Shown: positions 33,004 through 44,587 of the stretch, piece after piece
How positions within the stretch are numbered: the first letter of the stretch is position 1
Layout of the letters: each line of letters opens with the position of its first letter
DNA from: Calvatia gigantea
Lineage: Eukaryota > Basidiomycota > Agaricomycetes > Agaricales > Lycoperdaceae
NCBI GenBank assembly: GCA_025093985.1
Contig: JACAAK010000002.1
Location: 992,001-1,056,000 of the forward strand
Direction: 5' to 3'
DNA: 64,000 nt
The notes under the pieces: generated by a model
Told to the model about the DNA's origin: nothing
Databases searched by the model: none
Seen by the model: only the letters and a program-made list of their open reading frames with translations
Made by a program: the position numbers and the translations under genes

Positions 33004-35514
33004 TCACATCCATTGGGATTCCAATGTCACCGACACTGACGCCGACACCAACACTGACACCGACACCAACGCGATTTGGGGTGTGGTTCCTCCAGCCGTG
33101 ATTTTCTCTTCCTGAGCATGTATCAGGGCGAGGTCTTCAGGGTCTGTGATGAGGCGCCACTTTGCTTCGTCCGCTGGCCGTTTAGCTTTCTTCTTCTGTT
33201 CTTGTGAAGATACGGACGAGGGCGTATCACCGTGCGCAGGATGTTCGTCCATCTCGTGTTAAACCTAAGTGGCAGGTCAACTTTTAGGCGAGAGAGACAG
33301 GGTACAGGGGACACTTACAGCCATATTCCATTTCATGATACGCCTCTCCTTCTTGAGTTCCAAGCACCTCACACACTCGAGCCTACAATCAATCTCGTCC
33401 ATTTTCTCTACAGTAGCCTCATCCGGATTCTCTCCACATAGTTTTACAATCGCCCTCGCAACATCCGATGCCTCCTGATCAAACTCAAATCCCGACGATC
33501 ACTTAACCAGGGTCTAGGGAATTTTCCAGTACAGAGTTTGCTGATACCCTCAGGGTCCGTAGGGGGCCGGTTTCCGTGTTTAGCAACCGAGCGTTGACAA
33601 TGGTGTATGAGGATGCGGCGGTAAGAAAGAACACCTCGGCCAAAGGGGCAAGCGCCTCCGCCAGGGGAACACTGGAAAAAAGTTGTTGCAAGGTTCAGTG
33701 CAGAGGGAGATATCGCTTTTCCCTTGCCCTTCGCGTTTGTTTTCCCTTTTCGCCCCCTAGTCGATCCGGGAAGTATAGAGAGGAGGAACTGGTTCCGTGC
33801 TTCGTTCCATTCTTCGGTGAATCGTTCCATCAGTTTTGCCAACTCACCCTTATCCGTAATAAATATCGGATCTGTGTCTGAGTCGTGTGAATCGTCGAAG
33901 ATAAAAGATTTGAAAGGTTCGTTGGACGCGACATCAAGGACTTTTGGCAATATGTACTGCGATTAAGGTTGTTTAGTTGCCCAGGATGAAATTTTCTTGG
34001 ACAGGATGCGACAACGTTCGATAATCCGGTTCTGTTCCTCTCGTTCAAGGCGGAGTTCTTTAATGGCTTCGAGGCGTGCAACAGGTCCCGGACAGAGAGT
34101 TTCCCAAGCTGTGAGAAAGGTCAGAGAAGATCCTTCCTCGCCATGAAGGAGTATACCTTTGTCCATGACGGGTTTCGCTACCTTCATACCTGGAAGGCCC
34201 CGGACCTGATTCGCAGTTAGACGGTAAATCTCGTCCCTCCGACCTGTGCACTCTGTGTTATAAAGTCTTGAAACTAATTTATGATAGTGACGTACCAAGA
34301 TCCCCGAGCCTTGCGATGACTCTATGACATTGACCATGAGCATCCCTACGCAAAGAGTTGGTTGAGTTAGGACTCACTCGTTTTTTTGCCTCTTAACCCT
34401 AATTTTTTCGAGGCTGTTTTTCTTGTCATACTCTTGCTCTATTAGCCAGTCCACAAATTCCATTCGTCCTATACGTTACATTAATTTTGTGAACACGGAC
34501 CATAATTTTAGGGATTTTTCTCACCAATCGCCTTGCATCAATCCACTCTCCTCTTCGCTCCACGTATTCAGTCCATTCATTAGGGCTCCGGATCAGTGAA
34601 CCCATTTTCACTTTGACTTCATTCAATTCACTTCGACGTACATATCTGTGTTGTTCTTCGTAGAATTAAGCAAGATGAGAGGTTGGGAAACTCGAGGCTA
34701 ACTCACTGCCATGGACATATGCCCGCGTCACAGGAATGCTCAGCCAGAATTGGTTCAAACTTGCCAAAGCGATAAACCTATTATTCATAAGGTTGTGTCA
34801 CTGACCGCAGGAAACGTGCGCATTGTTCGCCTTCCAAACACCGTCTGCATACCCGCAACCTATGGGGCCACAAAACGTAGGTACCATATGGGGAGTTGCA
34901 TTCCTGATATGACGAGGTATAAAAATAGACTATGTAAGCGAATGTGAAATGACGACGCTGGGGGGGGAACAAAAATTTCACTATGCATCGCTTATCGAAC
35001 AATAATTTCGTATATTGCGCGAGATTGAGATCATCAGGGCAAGATGGAGGGGCATGAGGAAGTGCCCTAAAGGCCTGCACAGGCCGTTGAGAACACCGGG
35101 GAGCGCAGTTATAATTGAACACATGCATTGTTCCAAAGAAATCTTGCAGATTCCCGCATGACGAGGGAACGCAACACCTTGCTCGACCAAGAGAGATGCA
35201 GAAGATTAAGGGGTTCCAAGTAGCCAAAGATCTCGTAAAGAACATCCATCGGCATTTCAGCCATTTGCTTGAGATGTACCCTTTTTGTCCTTCGCTCGAC
35301 TATCTAACCTTGAGATTTCGCCCGTGGAGCTACTTGGCTCTTCGGATCTATGATCTATCTTGCTTCGTTTCGCAGAACTGGGTTTCCTGGCGGAACGCGT
35401 TGAGGACGGTGATCGGGTGAGCCGCTGCTTGCTTTGGGTGGGAGTTGCGGCCGCACCAGAGGCGACTTGTCGCTGCTCACGGAGCCTGGCAGACGAACTA
35501 GTTGGTGCATGCAT
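33004..35514 (-). pseudogene. F-box protein copy C, frameshifted
   Basis: Starts at ATG 35514 (MHAPTSSSARLREQRQVAS). It keeps more of the 3' region than copy B: VLDVASNEPFKSFIFDDS, KLMERFTEEWNEARNQFLLS and KFPRPWL. Lesions: one extra base before the F-box (near 35277; the frame then reads HLKQMAEMPMDVLYEIFGYL), one lost base in the exon with EFVDWLIEQEYDKKNSLEKI (near 34470), and one lost base after RPWLSDRR (near 33495), beyond which EASDVARAIVKLCGENPDEA continues. The first intron uses a GCATGT donor (35126-35125). The last part overlaps a hexamer repeat. Confidence 0.78.
33027..33075. repeat. Degenerate hexamer repeat
   Basis: About eight units of gacacc/gacact with variations (accgacactgacgccgac then accaacactgacaccgac). 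On the minus strand it reads as alternating Val-Ser/Val-Leu at the end of F-box copy C. Confidence 0.75.
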
Positions 35515-36376
35515 TGCGCCGTTGCGAAAGTAGGGCAGACGGAAGCCCTCTGGGAGCAGACGAGGGGAAGGGGGAAAACAAGGGAAAAGACGGGAGGCGC
35601 GGAAGTTATAAAGGAACAGTGGACCTACAGATTTCCTAACTTAGGCATCGGCCAGCGGCCGCCGCTCGATTGTTGACTGCACTTTCGGGGCCCCTGGCCG
35701 GTTCCACTCAACCTTGTCACGATATAAGGCATGAGTTGAGTGCGAAGGCAACTCGTTCTTCCTCCCAACGGATACTCTCGGATACTGTTTCTCACCAGGG
35801 CGCTTGACCCGATCTACCAAATCACACCAAGTTGGAAACCCAACGTCCGAATATGGAGTGCACTGACAACTTTCAAAAGTCTGATGAAAATTCTTCATCA
35901 GAAAGGTGCTGTGTATGGAGATGGCGCACCCGGATTGTCAGGCGGTTGTAAAATATCTTCAAGCGTTGAAAACCTTCTCCTTATGTCCCCCAGGAATCAT
36001 TAATTAGGTCTCAGGCCTCAGGCCTCAAGATCAGGACAAATTGGTACTTGTGCCGTTCATTCAGTAAGTATGTTCACTTGAAGGCAAAACTGAGGGAACC
36101 GTATTATCAGCTGACTCGTGTCCGTCGTTTCGGTTACCGGGACCTTACTGTAGTTAGCTAGAAACCCGCCTGAGAAGGAAAGAGACCTCAGATTTGTCAT
36201 AAAACCGGGGGGGGAGACGTTATTGACTTCGCTGAGAAGGGATCACAAAGTGACACTGTCGATTGTTTGCACACTATGAAAATTATTTTACAAGCGTATG
36301 GCAAAAAGATAAAATATTCAATCTCCAAACTCTATAATAAAAACATTTGGTATAATTTGCCGCTCGGATTTTGAAA
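35515..36376. other. Intergenic region
   Basis: Promoter side of F-box copy C (resembling the region at 31.75-31.95 kb up to about 35650) followed by 700 bases without a gene. A short tandem repeat ctcaggcctcaggcctca lies at about 36010. Confidence 0.5.
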
Positions 36377-39057
36377 TCACACCGAGGAGCGCGAAGCAAC
36401 GTGCCAGTCGAGGATATCGGCCCACTTCGGAAGGAGTTGAGAAATTTCTTCCACGTCTTTATCACCACGGCCTGACAAACACTAAAAGACAAGTTTCTGA
36501 GAAATCGTTCGTATAGTCCGCTTTCGTGCAACTTACCACGACGATATCCTTATCTTTGGGAAGGGTCTTTGCGAGGCGGACAGCTTCCCAGACTGCGTGT
36601 GAGGACTCAAGAGCTAAAGTAGTTCATTGAGTCAGATGCAAGACCAAGATGAGCGGAGTAGCGAACCAGGTATAATGCCCTCCTTCTGGGTCAACATCCT
36701 GAAGCCACGAAGAGCTTGTTCATCGGTAGCCACGACAGTATTCAGCGCGACCCGAATCCTTCAACCAAGCATGTTCTGGCCCCACACCAGGATAATCGAG
36801 ACCGGCACTGATCGAGTGTGTTTCGATGATCTGACCATCCTTGTTTTGAAGGATGTACGTCCTGAAACCGTGAAAAACGCCCGGCTGGCCGAGGGAGAGA
36901 GTAGGCACTGTGCTTGACGCCATCTACGCCTATTTAGAGGGGTGAAACGTCAGATCACACTTGATAGATGCATAAGTCACCGAACCTTCTCCGCCGGCCT
37001 CGACACCAACAAGGCGGACGTTTTTGTCTGGAATGAAATCATAGAAGGTACCAATAGCATTGCTACCACCACCGACACAAGCAACGACGACATCGGGAAG
37101 TTTGCCTCGTGCTTCTTGGAGCTGGTACCTGATTTCCTGACTGATGACTTTCTGGAAGTCACGGACGATGGTTGGGAAAGGGTGAGGTCCAATAGCAGAA
37201 CCAACGAGGTAGTGTGTCGTTGAGAGGTTCGTCACCCAGTCGCGGAGCGCTTCATTCACGGCATCCTTCAATGTGCAAGAACCTGAGTGGACAGGGACAA
37301 CCTGTGGGGGTTGTCGCTCGTAAGAGATTTCAAATGAAACCTTGAAATAACTTGCCTTTCCCCCAAGCATCTCGATACGGAAGACATTGAGAGCTTGACG
37401 ACGAACATCTTCTGCGCCCATATAAATAATGCACTCTAAACCGAATTTCGCGCAAACCGTGGCGGTTGCTACACCATGTTGCCCTGCGCCAGTCTCTGCA
37501 ATGATACGAGTTTTTCCGAGTCGGCGCGCGAGGAGGATCTATATAACCCATTAACAACCTGTTTGCGATCAGTTGAATATGAACGGACCTGGCCAATAGC
37601 ATTGTTAATTTTATGTGATCCCGTGTGATTTCTAAGGTATTACAGTGAGCTAGAGATTCAGACGGTGCCAACGAAAGAGGCTCACAGATCCTCCCGTTTG
37701 AGCCAAATATTGGCTCCACCAGCTTCCTTGGTAAGGTTTTCGGCAAGGTATAAGTTAGACGGTCGATTGATGTAGCCGAAGTGGCTACGGAACTCTTTCC
37801 AGAATTCGGGATCAGCCATAGCATTCTTGTGAGCTGCTTCGAGTTCTGCCAAGCAATCTACGAGAGCCTCAGGAACAAACTGGCCGCCGAACTGACCAAA
37901 CCTAGATGGCAGACTCCCGCTGTCTGTGTCTTTTGGCTTCGCCTCGTCTGAAGGAGGGCTTGTGACACGTGGAGATGTGGCTGGAGGTGAGCGGACCTGG
38001 GCCAGTTGGCCTTTACCAGAGACCTCGCGGCAGTATGCCTCGACATTTCGAGCGATATCTCCGGTAGTTGAGCTACGGATGACAACAGCAAGACGACTGC
38101 CAATGACGACAGCGTCCGCACCAGTTTCAGCAACATAGTTGAAGTGATCTCGAGTGGCGACACCAAAGCCAACTGCGAGCGGGACAGAGGTATATTCGCG
38201 AATACGAGCAAGGATGTCAGGAAGCTGGATGTTGAGTTTGCCGGTGTCTGAAGAACCAGTGGTTCCCATCTGACAGAGGGTTAAAATTCCGCGAGGGGAC
38301 CCGAACAAAGGGACGAACCTTTGAAACAACATAAACTGAATGTGTCGGCGATGGAAGCCAAGAATTTTATGCGATTGAGAGTTGTCGATGGAGCGATGAG
38401 AGGGACGTAGGAAAGCCTAGTGGGGGTAAGAATGGGATTTACTCCTCAGTCGCAAAGTGACGAACTGGGCTTTGGCACATTTTTCGCGGAAGGCGACCGC
38501 CTCTTCTGGTGGAAGGTCGACCATGATATAACCATTTGCTCCAGCTTCCGCCGCATCTGTGATCGCCTTGTCCTCCCCATAGGCGAGTAGGGGGTTATAG
38601 TAACCTTAGATTAATGTCAGCGCAGGCAATGACGAAAATCCGTGTACATACCCATAAGGAGAACGGGGACTGTTAGGCCTTTGCCGCGTGCCTCCTTAAC
38701 GTGACCCAATACAACAGTATAGTCAACGCCATTTTTCAAAGCCGCCTGGAGGATGTGAGTTGCACAAATTTGATGTAAACTAATATAAACACACAGTATT
38801 CGTGACCTGGATCGTAGGTCCGTCTGCGATAGGATCAGAAAATGGTATTCCGAGCTCTATAATATCAGCTCCTCCGTGTTGCATTGCCAGTAGAATCGAG
38901 GGTGTGTCATGTTTAGTCGGATAACCAGCGGTGACGAAGGTCACAAGTGCAGGAGATCCCTAAATTAAGACAGATGAGAGATAAATCCATAAAAGACGAG
39001 AAATTCGGAGCTTGCCTCAGCAGCTTTATCGCGAAAAACCTTTTTGAGGGCCTCCAT
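36377..39057 (-). CDS. TRP5: Bifunctional tryptophan synthase (alpha-beta), with three one-base insertions
   Basis: Makes tryptophan from indole-3-glycerol phosphate and serine. Twelve exons run 39057-39016, 38959-38807, 38745-38652, 38604-38466, 38416-38319, 38269-37686, 37631-37589, 37538-37356, 37301-36986, 36929-36667, 36613-36537, 36481-36377. With three extra bases ignored (near 38336, 36903, 36738) the protein is 697 residues, the usual fungal length. Alpha domain: [32 protein letters not shown] (catalytic Glu and Asp), [21 protein letters not shown] Ser/Pro linker joins the beta domain: [32 protein letters not shown] (PLP lysine), [45 protein letters not shown]. Two introns have GC donors. 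Confidence 0.92.
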
Positions 39058-39105
39058 GGGTATCAAAGGAATAGGATGGGGTGGGTGTGGGTAAATGCTG
39101 GCAAG

Positions 39106-39112
39106 TGACTCA
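39106..39112. promoter_or_regulatory. Gcn4-type site TGACTCA between TRP5 and the asparaginase gene
   Basis: A perfect TGACTCA lies 49 bases upstream of the TRP5 start and 189 bases upstream of the divergent asparaginase start. Gcn4/Cpc1 general amino-acid control factors bind this palindrome and regulate TRP5 in other fungi. Binding here is inferred. Confidence 0.55.
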
Positions 39113-39300
39113 AATCCGTGGCCTTTTCAACGAATCTCAATCTATGGCGAGACCACGTGCCAAGCAATCGGCCACCAGATCTGATGGGTCTGATCTCCGC
39201 GAAGAGTTTCCGAGATTCGGGTTGGAATGAACTGGGAGTCGGGACTGGAGTAGCATCTATACCTCAGCCACGATAGTTTCTCCTTGGGCGCGTAGCAACA

Positions 39301-41858
39301 ATGGATGCTTCTCAGTTAGCTAACGAGTCGAGGGTGCTCATCATTTACACAGGCGCGTTGCATTGACCAATTTCATCATTTTCTGACATCGCTTGCAGGC
39401 GGCACCATTGGAATGCTTGTTGGCCAACAAGGCTATGTTCCGGAACCATATTTTCTGACTGAGACGCTTAGAAGTCAGAACCGCTTTCACGATCCGTTAC
39501 AGGAGTCCTTGTTTTCCAATGCCGGAACTGTACAAGGCTTCAGAGAATGGAGTCATGCCGGCAGTGGCAGATCCAGTCCAGCACCCCCACACACGCCAGA
39601 AGCGCATCCAACTCTCCTTGTCCGATCAACGCGCCCAATCGGTGAACCTTCTCTCAACGTCTCAAATGAAAGAATCTTCAGGAATCAACCGAGATGCGCC
39701 AAGGTCGCAGAGGACGTCTACGAGGCGCGCTTACCCACTCTCGTTACCCCTCGTAGCAAAGTTCCTGGTGGTACTACAACCAAATCTATTCGTTATGCGA
39801 TCCTCGAAGTGTGTCACTTTCTCCCTCGATCAAGGGCGCGCATTCATGTCCCTTCCTTAGTGGAACCCCTTACTAGACAGCAGCAACATGGACATCAACG
39901 GTCCGTCAGAGTCGTTCTCGGCGAATAATTAGTCATTCACACTCGGCGCACCAGATTGGATTCGCCTCGCTACAGAGATTGAGCTAAACTATCATTTTGA
40001 CGCCTTCGTCGTCCTGCATGGGACTGATACCATGGCTTACACATCAAGTGCCCTGAGCTTCCTGCTCGAGGACCTCGGGAAGACAGTGGTATGTTTGACT
40101 GGTGGCTTTGAGGGTATGAGTTACAACAATCCTTCACAGATCCTCACTGGGGCACAGATACCCATGTCCCAGCTCCGAAACGATGCCGTGGATAATTTGA
40201 TGGGTGCCCTTACAATCGCTGGTCATTACATCATTCCAGGTATAGTTCTAGTTGTTGGTGGGCGCGAAGGACCTTCTAAATTTTGATCAACAGAGTGTTG
40301 CACATATTTCAACCACACACTTTACCGAGGTAACAGGGTGACCAAGATGTCATCTTTCGATCTGGCTGCTTTCGAAAGCCCCAATTTTGCACCTCTCGTG
40401 AAAGGTTTGTCAATTCGACACTGCTTTTATCAGCAATTGACGAGTTGCCGTAGTTGGCATTGACATTGTCGTAAATTGGGATGATGTGATCCGTCAAACA
40501 AGCCTCCGGAAGTTTAGAGTGCACAAGGGTACGCGGCATCATTGTGGCTGTTCTTTGAGCTGACGGTCCTGTTACAGAGATGAGTCCCCATGTAGGCACG
40601 TCTGGGATCTTTCATCTTTGTCGCATCATATTTTGATCGCAATATCAGCAACATTGCGTTTGTTCCCCGGGATCACGGGCGCCACTATCAAAGCATTCTG
40701 CAGTCCTCCCATCCGTGGTGTGGTCCTTGAAACGTTCGGTGCAGGCAACGCACCCCAACGTCCCGATCTTATCGAGGCATTGAGAGAAGCTTGTGACAGA
40801 GGTGTTGTCGTAGTGGCAATATCTCAGTGCACCAAAGGCTCTGTTTCCGATGCATACGAGACAGGGAGAACGATGCTCCAAGCAGGAGTTGTACCAGGCA
40901 GTGACATGACACCGGAGGTTTGAATCCATTTCCCAATTAACAACACCCGACTCATCCTTTCCTTGCCAGTGCGCGTTAACGAAACTCAGCTACCTCCTCT
41001 CCAAACCAGACCTAACACTCAAGCAAGTCCGGGACCTGATCGGTATCCCGCTGCGGGGTGAACTGACCCGCCCCTCGGCAACGGCGCCAGGTGTGACCAC
41101 ATCCTCGTCCGCCACCATTGAAAGCAATCTTGACACGATCCAACACGTCCTTTCTCAATTCGTCCGACTCTCCCGGCCACCTTCTCTCGCTCCAGAAGTA
41201 CCTGTACCTGCCGACGCGCTTGCTACGGCAACAGAAGCTCAAGACGCCGCTGCTCCCTGGACATGGACCGCAGCGGAGGCATCCATAGCGGAATCCGTGC
41301 TCCAGCCCTTCCTCGTTCATTTTGCAGCTGCGAGGAACGATTTAGAGTGTTTGCAATACTGTATAGAGTCCGAGCGGACACTTGCCGGTCAACGTAGCGA
41401 TAATCAGCCCTTACCGTCCTCGGCTGGGGACGTTGGCCAGTCAAGGCGAACGGGTATTGCAGGTGGGATCGTTAATTGCTTGGACCCTGGATCGGGGAGG
41501 TCGCCTTTACATGTTGCGGCGTTGAATGGACACACGCAAGCTGTTGAATTATTGCTACAATCTGGAGCTCTCGTGCATTTGAGGGATACGCTGGGACATA
41601 CAGCATTGTATTACGTATGTGTTCGCCGTCGTCCAAGTGACATGCATACTCACAGTAATCCAGGCCGCCCGACATGGGCATGCGGATGTAGTTGGTGTCC
41701 TTGTCCAGGCGGGAGCCATCCTCGGAGGTTTCGATGCTGGTTTTGTGAACTTGGCTATCGAGAATGCTGTGCGGACTGGTGATAAAATGAGTTTGAAGAT
41801 TTGGACTCGCACAGGCGCCATGATACCAGAATATCCCGAATATCCCGAACGGCACTAA
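39301..41858 (+). CDS. L-asparaginase with C-terminal ankyrin repeats
   Basis: Hydrolyses asparagine to aspartate and ammonia. Eleven exons (39301-39352, 39399-39808, 39861-39900, 39955-40088, 40140-40239, 40294-40404, 40454-40528, 40578-40595, 40649-40917, 40970-41614, 41664-41858) give 682 residues. The two catalytic threonine motifs are IIYTGGTIGM and VLHGTDTMAY; further family motifs are LTGAQIPMSQLRNDAVDNLM, RGVVLETFGAGNAP and ISQCTKGSV. The ankyrin part has RSPLHVAALNGHTQAVELLL and AARHGHADVVGVLVQAGA, as in animal-type cytosolic asparaginases. A Ser/Pro insert sits at about 50-100. Two introns use GC donors (GCGCGT at 39353, GCACGT at 40596). Exon 8 is 18 nt. Confidence 0.92.
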
Positions 41859-42052
41859 GCGAGCGGATTGGCCCCTTCAAGTGTATACCTCTTTTTTTTC
41901 CCCTCAGACTGTCATGATAGTGCCAAACTAGAACAATGTACACCAAGATTACCGATACAGCTAGATATTGAAACAAACCCGAGCAATAATAAACTATGCG
42001 CTGGTCTCTGAAGATGAAGGATATAATGAACAAACAAAAGAGTCAGGAATTA

Positions 42053-43952
42053 CTATGACACCATCTCCTCGTCCTCGCCTCCATCTTCGTCACTTTCCCG
42101 TCCAGCTTTCACAATATCCTCGACTGTGGTATATAACGTCCGCAGGAAAAGTGCCAACTGATTTCTCTCGAATTGGAATGGAGCATTCAAGAAACCCAAC
42201 TTCTGCACAAAATCAGGTGATTCCTTGTCCAGTGAAGTCGGGAGGTATTGGATCCAATCTGTATGTTGGTCGTCTGACATGTCTTCGTACGAACGCAACG
42301 AGAAACTGAGACCTGGGTAACCTCGTTAAATCCACCTTGAAAGAGTAAGTTTAGAAAGCATACTGTGTGTTGTTGCATTAACAGAATCCGTCTCGTTAGT
42401 ATGGGTATAACAGCACATGAAAATCCATTCGTCTTTCTTCGAAGATCCGGGTGTAGACCGAATATTTAGGATGATGATATTTGTTAGATCCTCGTATAGT
42501 TTAATGGCTTCTCTGTGTTTTGGATCTTCTGCCATTAGTCCGGAACGGGGCGTGGCTTGGGGATGTCGCGGGGCTTGTTTTGCAAGAGTATTTGCCCGGT
42601 CAATCTCAGCTTTAAGCTCTACTCTCAGCTCTTCCTCTAAGAGTGGCAGTTGGAGTTCAGAAATTCGTTCAGCAATAACAAGATGAACTCAATCTTACGG
42701 GTCTGCTTGAGGTCTGCGACTTCCTGATCCTTCTGCGACAGCTTCTTCGTAGCACCGTCCAGTTCGGTTTTTAGTTTCACGATCTCTTTATCAAGCGCCT
42801 GTCTCTCTTCCTCCACAACTTCTCTTGTAATGATGTGCAGTATCGAGGACTTCCCAGTCCCGGCTAGTGGTTGTTTCTTCGTGAGTTGTACGGTCAACGT
42901 CTGAGTCATTTCCTCGAGAACTATGTTGAAGAAAGGACATCAGTTCCGACCAGGTATTATTGAAGATTTATACCTCGTATTTTTGCCTCGCACTGTTCTT
43001 CCGTCCTCTGCAACAGGGCCTCTGCTTCCGTCTCTCGGACCCTACAGAGCTCCTCCATCTGGCTTGCTAAAACCTGATTCTGCTTCTCCAACTAGCCCGC
43101 AACACCCAAGGCTATTAGGATAGAAAAGTGGACAGTACTTGTGTCACTCACCTCACTAACCTTCTCTCTCAGTCTTGCTAGCTCTGCGTCCTTCCGACTA
43201 TCAGGCTTACTTGGCCTCTCAACTCTGTCAATCAGAGCAGCGACCGCATCCTGTCCTTCCAACGCCTCGTCCAAGTCCATGTCGCTCGCCTTGTCTCTCC
43301 TTCCCTGGGTCGTACCCCTCCCACCCGCTATTGCCTTCTCTTTCCCAGCACCAGTATTCGTTCTCGAGCCTTTCCCATTCCTGGATGCTTGAGTAGGTGG
43401 TACGTCAACATGGACGACATCCTCCTCCCCGTTCTCCTCCTCACTTCCTTCCACTTCCATAACTTTCTTCGACGCCTCCCGCTGTGTTGATGATGAAGAT
43501 GGTTTTCCTCTCTGCTTCTGCTTTGTTCTTCCGTCCGTCCGGCTCTTCGTCCTTCCATTCACCCTCTTCTCAATCTCGGCCCGCACTTCGTCCTCATCAC
43601 TACTTGCGACAACCACTTCTTCAACCATGGTCGTGGTTTCCTCTCCTCCTCCTTGCCCTTCGACTCCATCATCTTCGCTTGGCACCACCACTTCTTCCTC
43701 CTTTCTCCGCTTTGAAGGCCTTCCTACTGCATTACCTGTCGGCCGTTTCGACGGCCCAGGATCTTGGTCACTTGCAATCCTTGCCTGGTTAAGTTTTGTC
43801 GACTTCGTTGTCGCGGCAGCCCGAGAGGTAGTCTTTGCTTTTATGATCGCATGTGCAGGCGTTGTAGGCCCAAAGCCACCTTGGATAAAAATCAAACCTC
43901 AGCTATTACTTTCCTGGAATTACAGGAACATACCGAGCGAATCGTCGGACAT
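42053..43952 (-). CDS. Monopolin complex subunit Csm1/Pcs1-like kinetochore protein
   Basis: Exons 43952-43934, 43879-43152, 43091-42974, 42920-42699, 42636-42364, 42312-42053 give 539 residues in perfect phase. The N-terminal half is disordered and charged, with basic (GRPSKRRK) and acidic tracts. A coiled coil follows, from REKVSELEKQNQVLASQMEE to about KLSQKDQEVADLKQ. The C-terminal globular Csm1 domain includes HREAIKLYEDLTNIIILNIR and ends with SLDKESPDFVQKLGFLNAPF, FQFERNQLALFLRTLYTT. Csm1/Pcs1 homodimers cross-link kinetochore parts or clamp microtubule sites and act at rDNA. G1/S-type MluI boxes lie just upstream. Confidence 0.85.
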
Positions 43953-44587
43953 ATGAAATGCACACGAAATGGGGATGAGGATTCTTTAAAGTTCAAGCCA
44001 AAGGTACGCGTGACGGCTTTCTGACGCGAAAGCACGTGATGTCCGCTTGGTTGATTGCAAATTTGGAAGAGACGCGCTAGCGACGCGTTTCCTATGGGCG
44101 CCAATCATTCGTTTCCCAGAAAAGATTCTGTCCAAATTCTACCTGTCATTCCCCCAGTGGCCCACGTAAGGATGACAACGATTCCATTCTGGAAGCTCAA
44201 AAAAAAAAAAAGAGAAGTCTGGATATTAATGACTCATATTACAAGATAAATTACCCGAGTCTAAGTACATATAACTACAGTGATTATGCAAACGGAAACG
44301 GCAAATGAATGTGTCAGTGTCAGGGATAAACAATGTAACGAGATTGGACAAGTGCTATGATTAAAGGAGGGTATTGGCCGGCCGAAGTCAAAAGGCGGGA
44401 CTTGAAAAGGAGAGAAAGGGTTGCGTTACAAGTACAAAAATTGAGTCAGGCCACGGCCCACGGTGGCCACGAAGTGAATTAGGTCGATCTACGACCGAAA
44501 GGTCCTCGGCAGTGGAGCGGGGCAATCCTTAAACGAATGTTGAGGATAAAGCCGAAAATGAATGAGTGATCCAGAATGTGAAGTCGT
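43953..44587. promoter_or_regulatory. Csm1/Pcs1 promoter with MluI boxes, and arrestin 3' flank
   Basis: ACGCGT occurs at 44006-44011 and 44083-44088, and ACGCGAAA at 44024-44031, all within 54-136 bases upstream of the minus-strand start at 43952. A CACGTG E-box is at 44033-44038. The rest, including an A-run near 44200, is taken as the 3' flank of the arrestin-like gene. No gene was seen in it. Confidence 0.5.

Noticed and set aside
43175..43792. Several plus-strand frames across the Csm1/Pcs1-like gene
   Set aside because: Antisense shadows of its charged N-terminal half; the minus-strand model has exact exon phases and the Csm1 domain.
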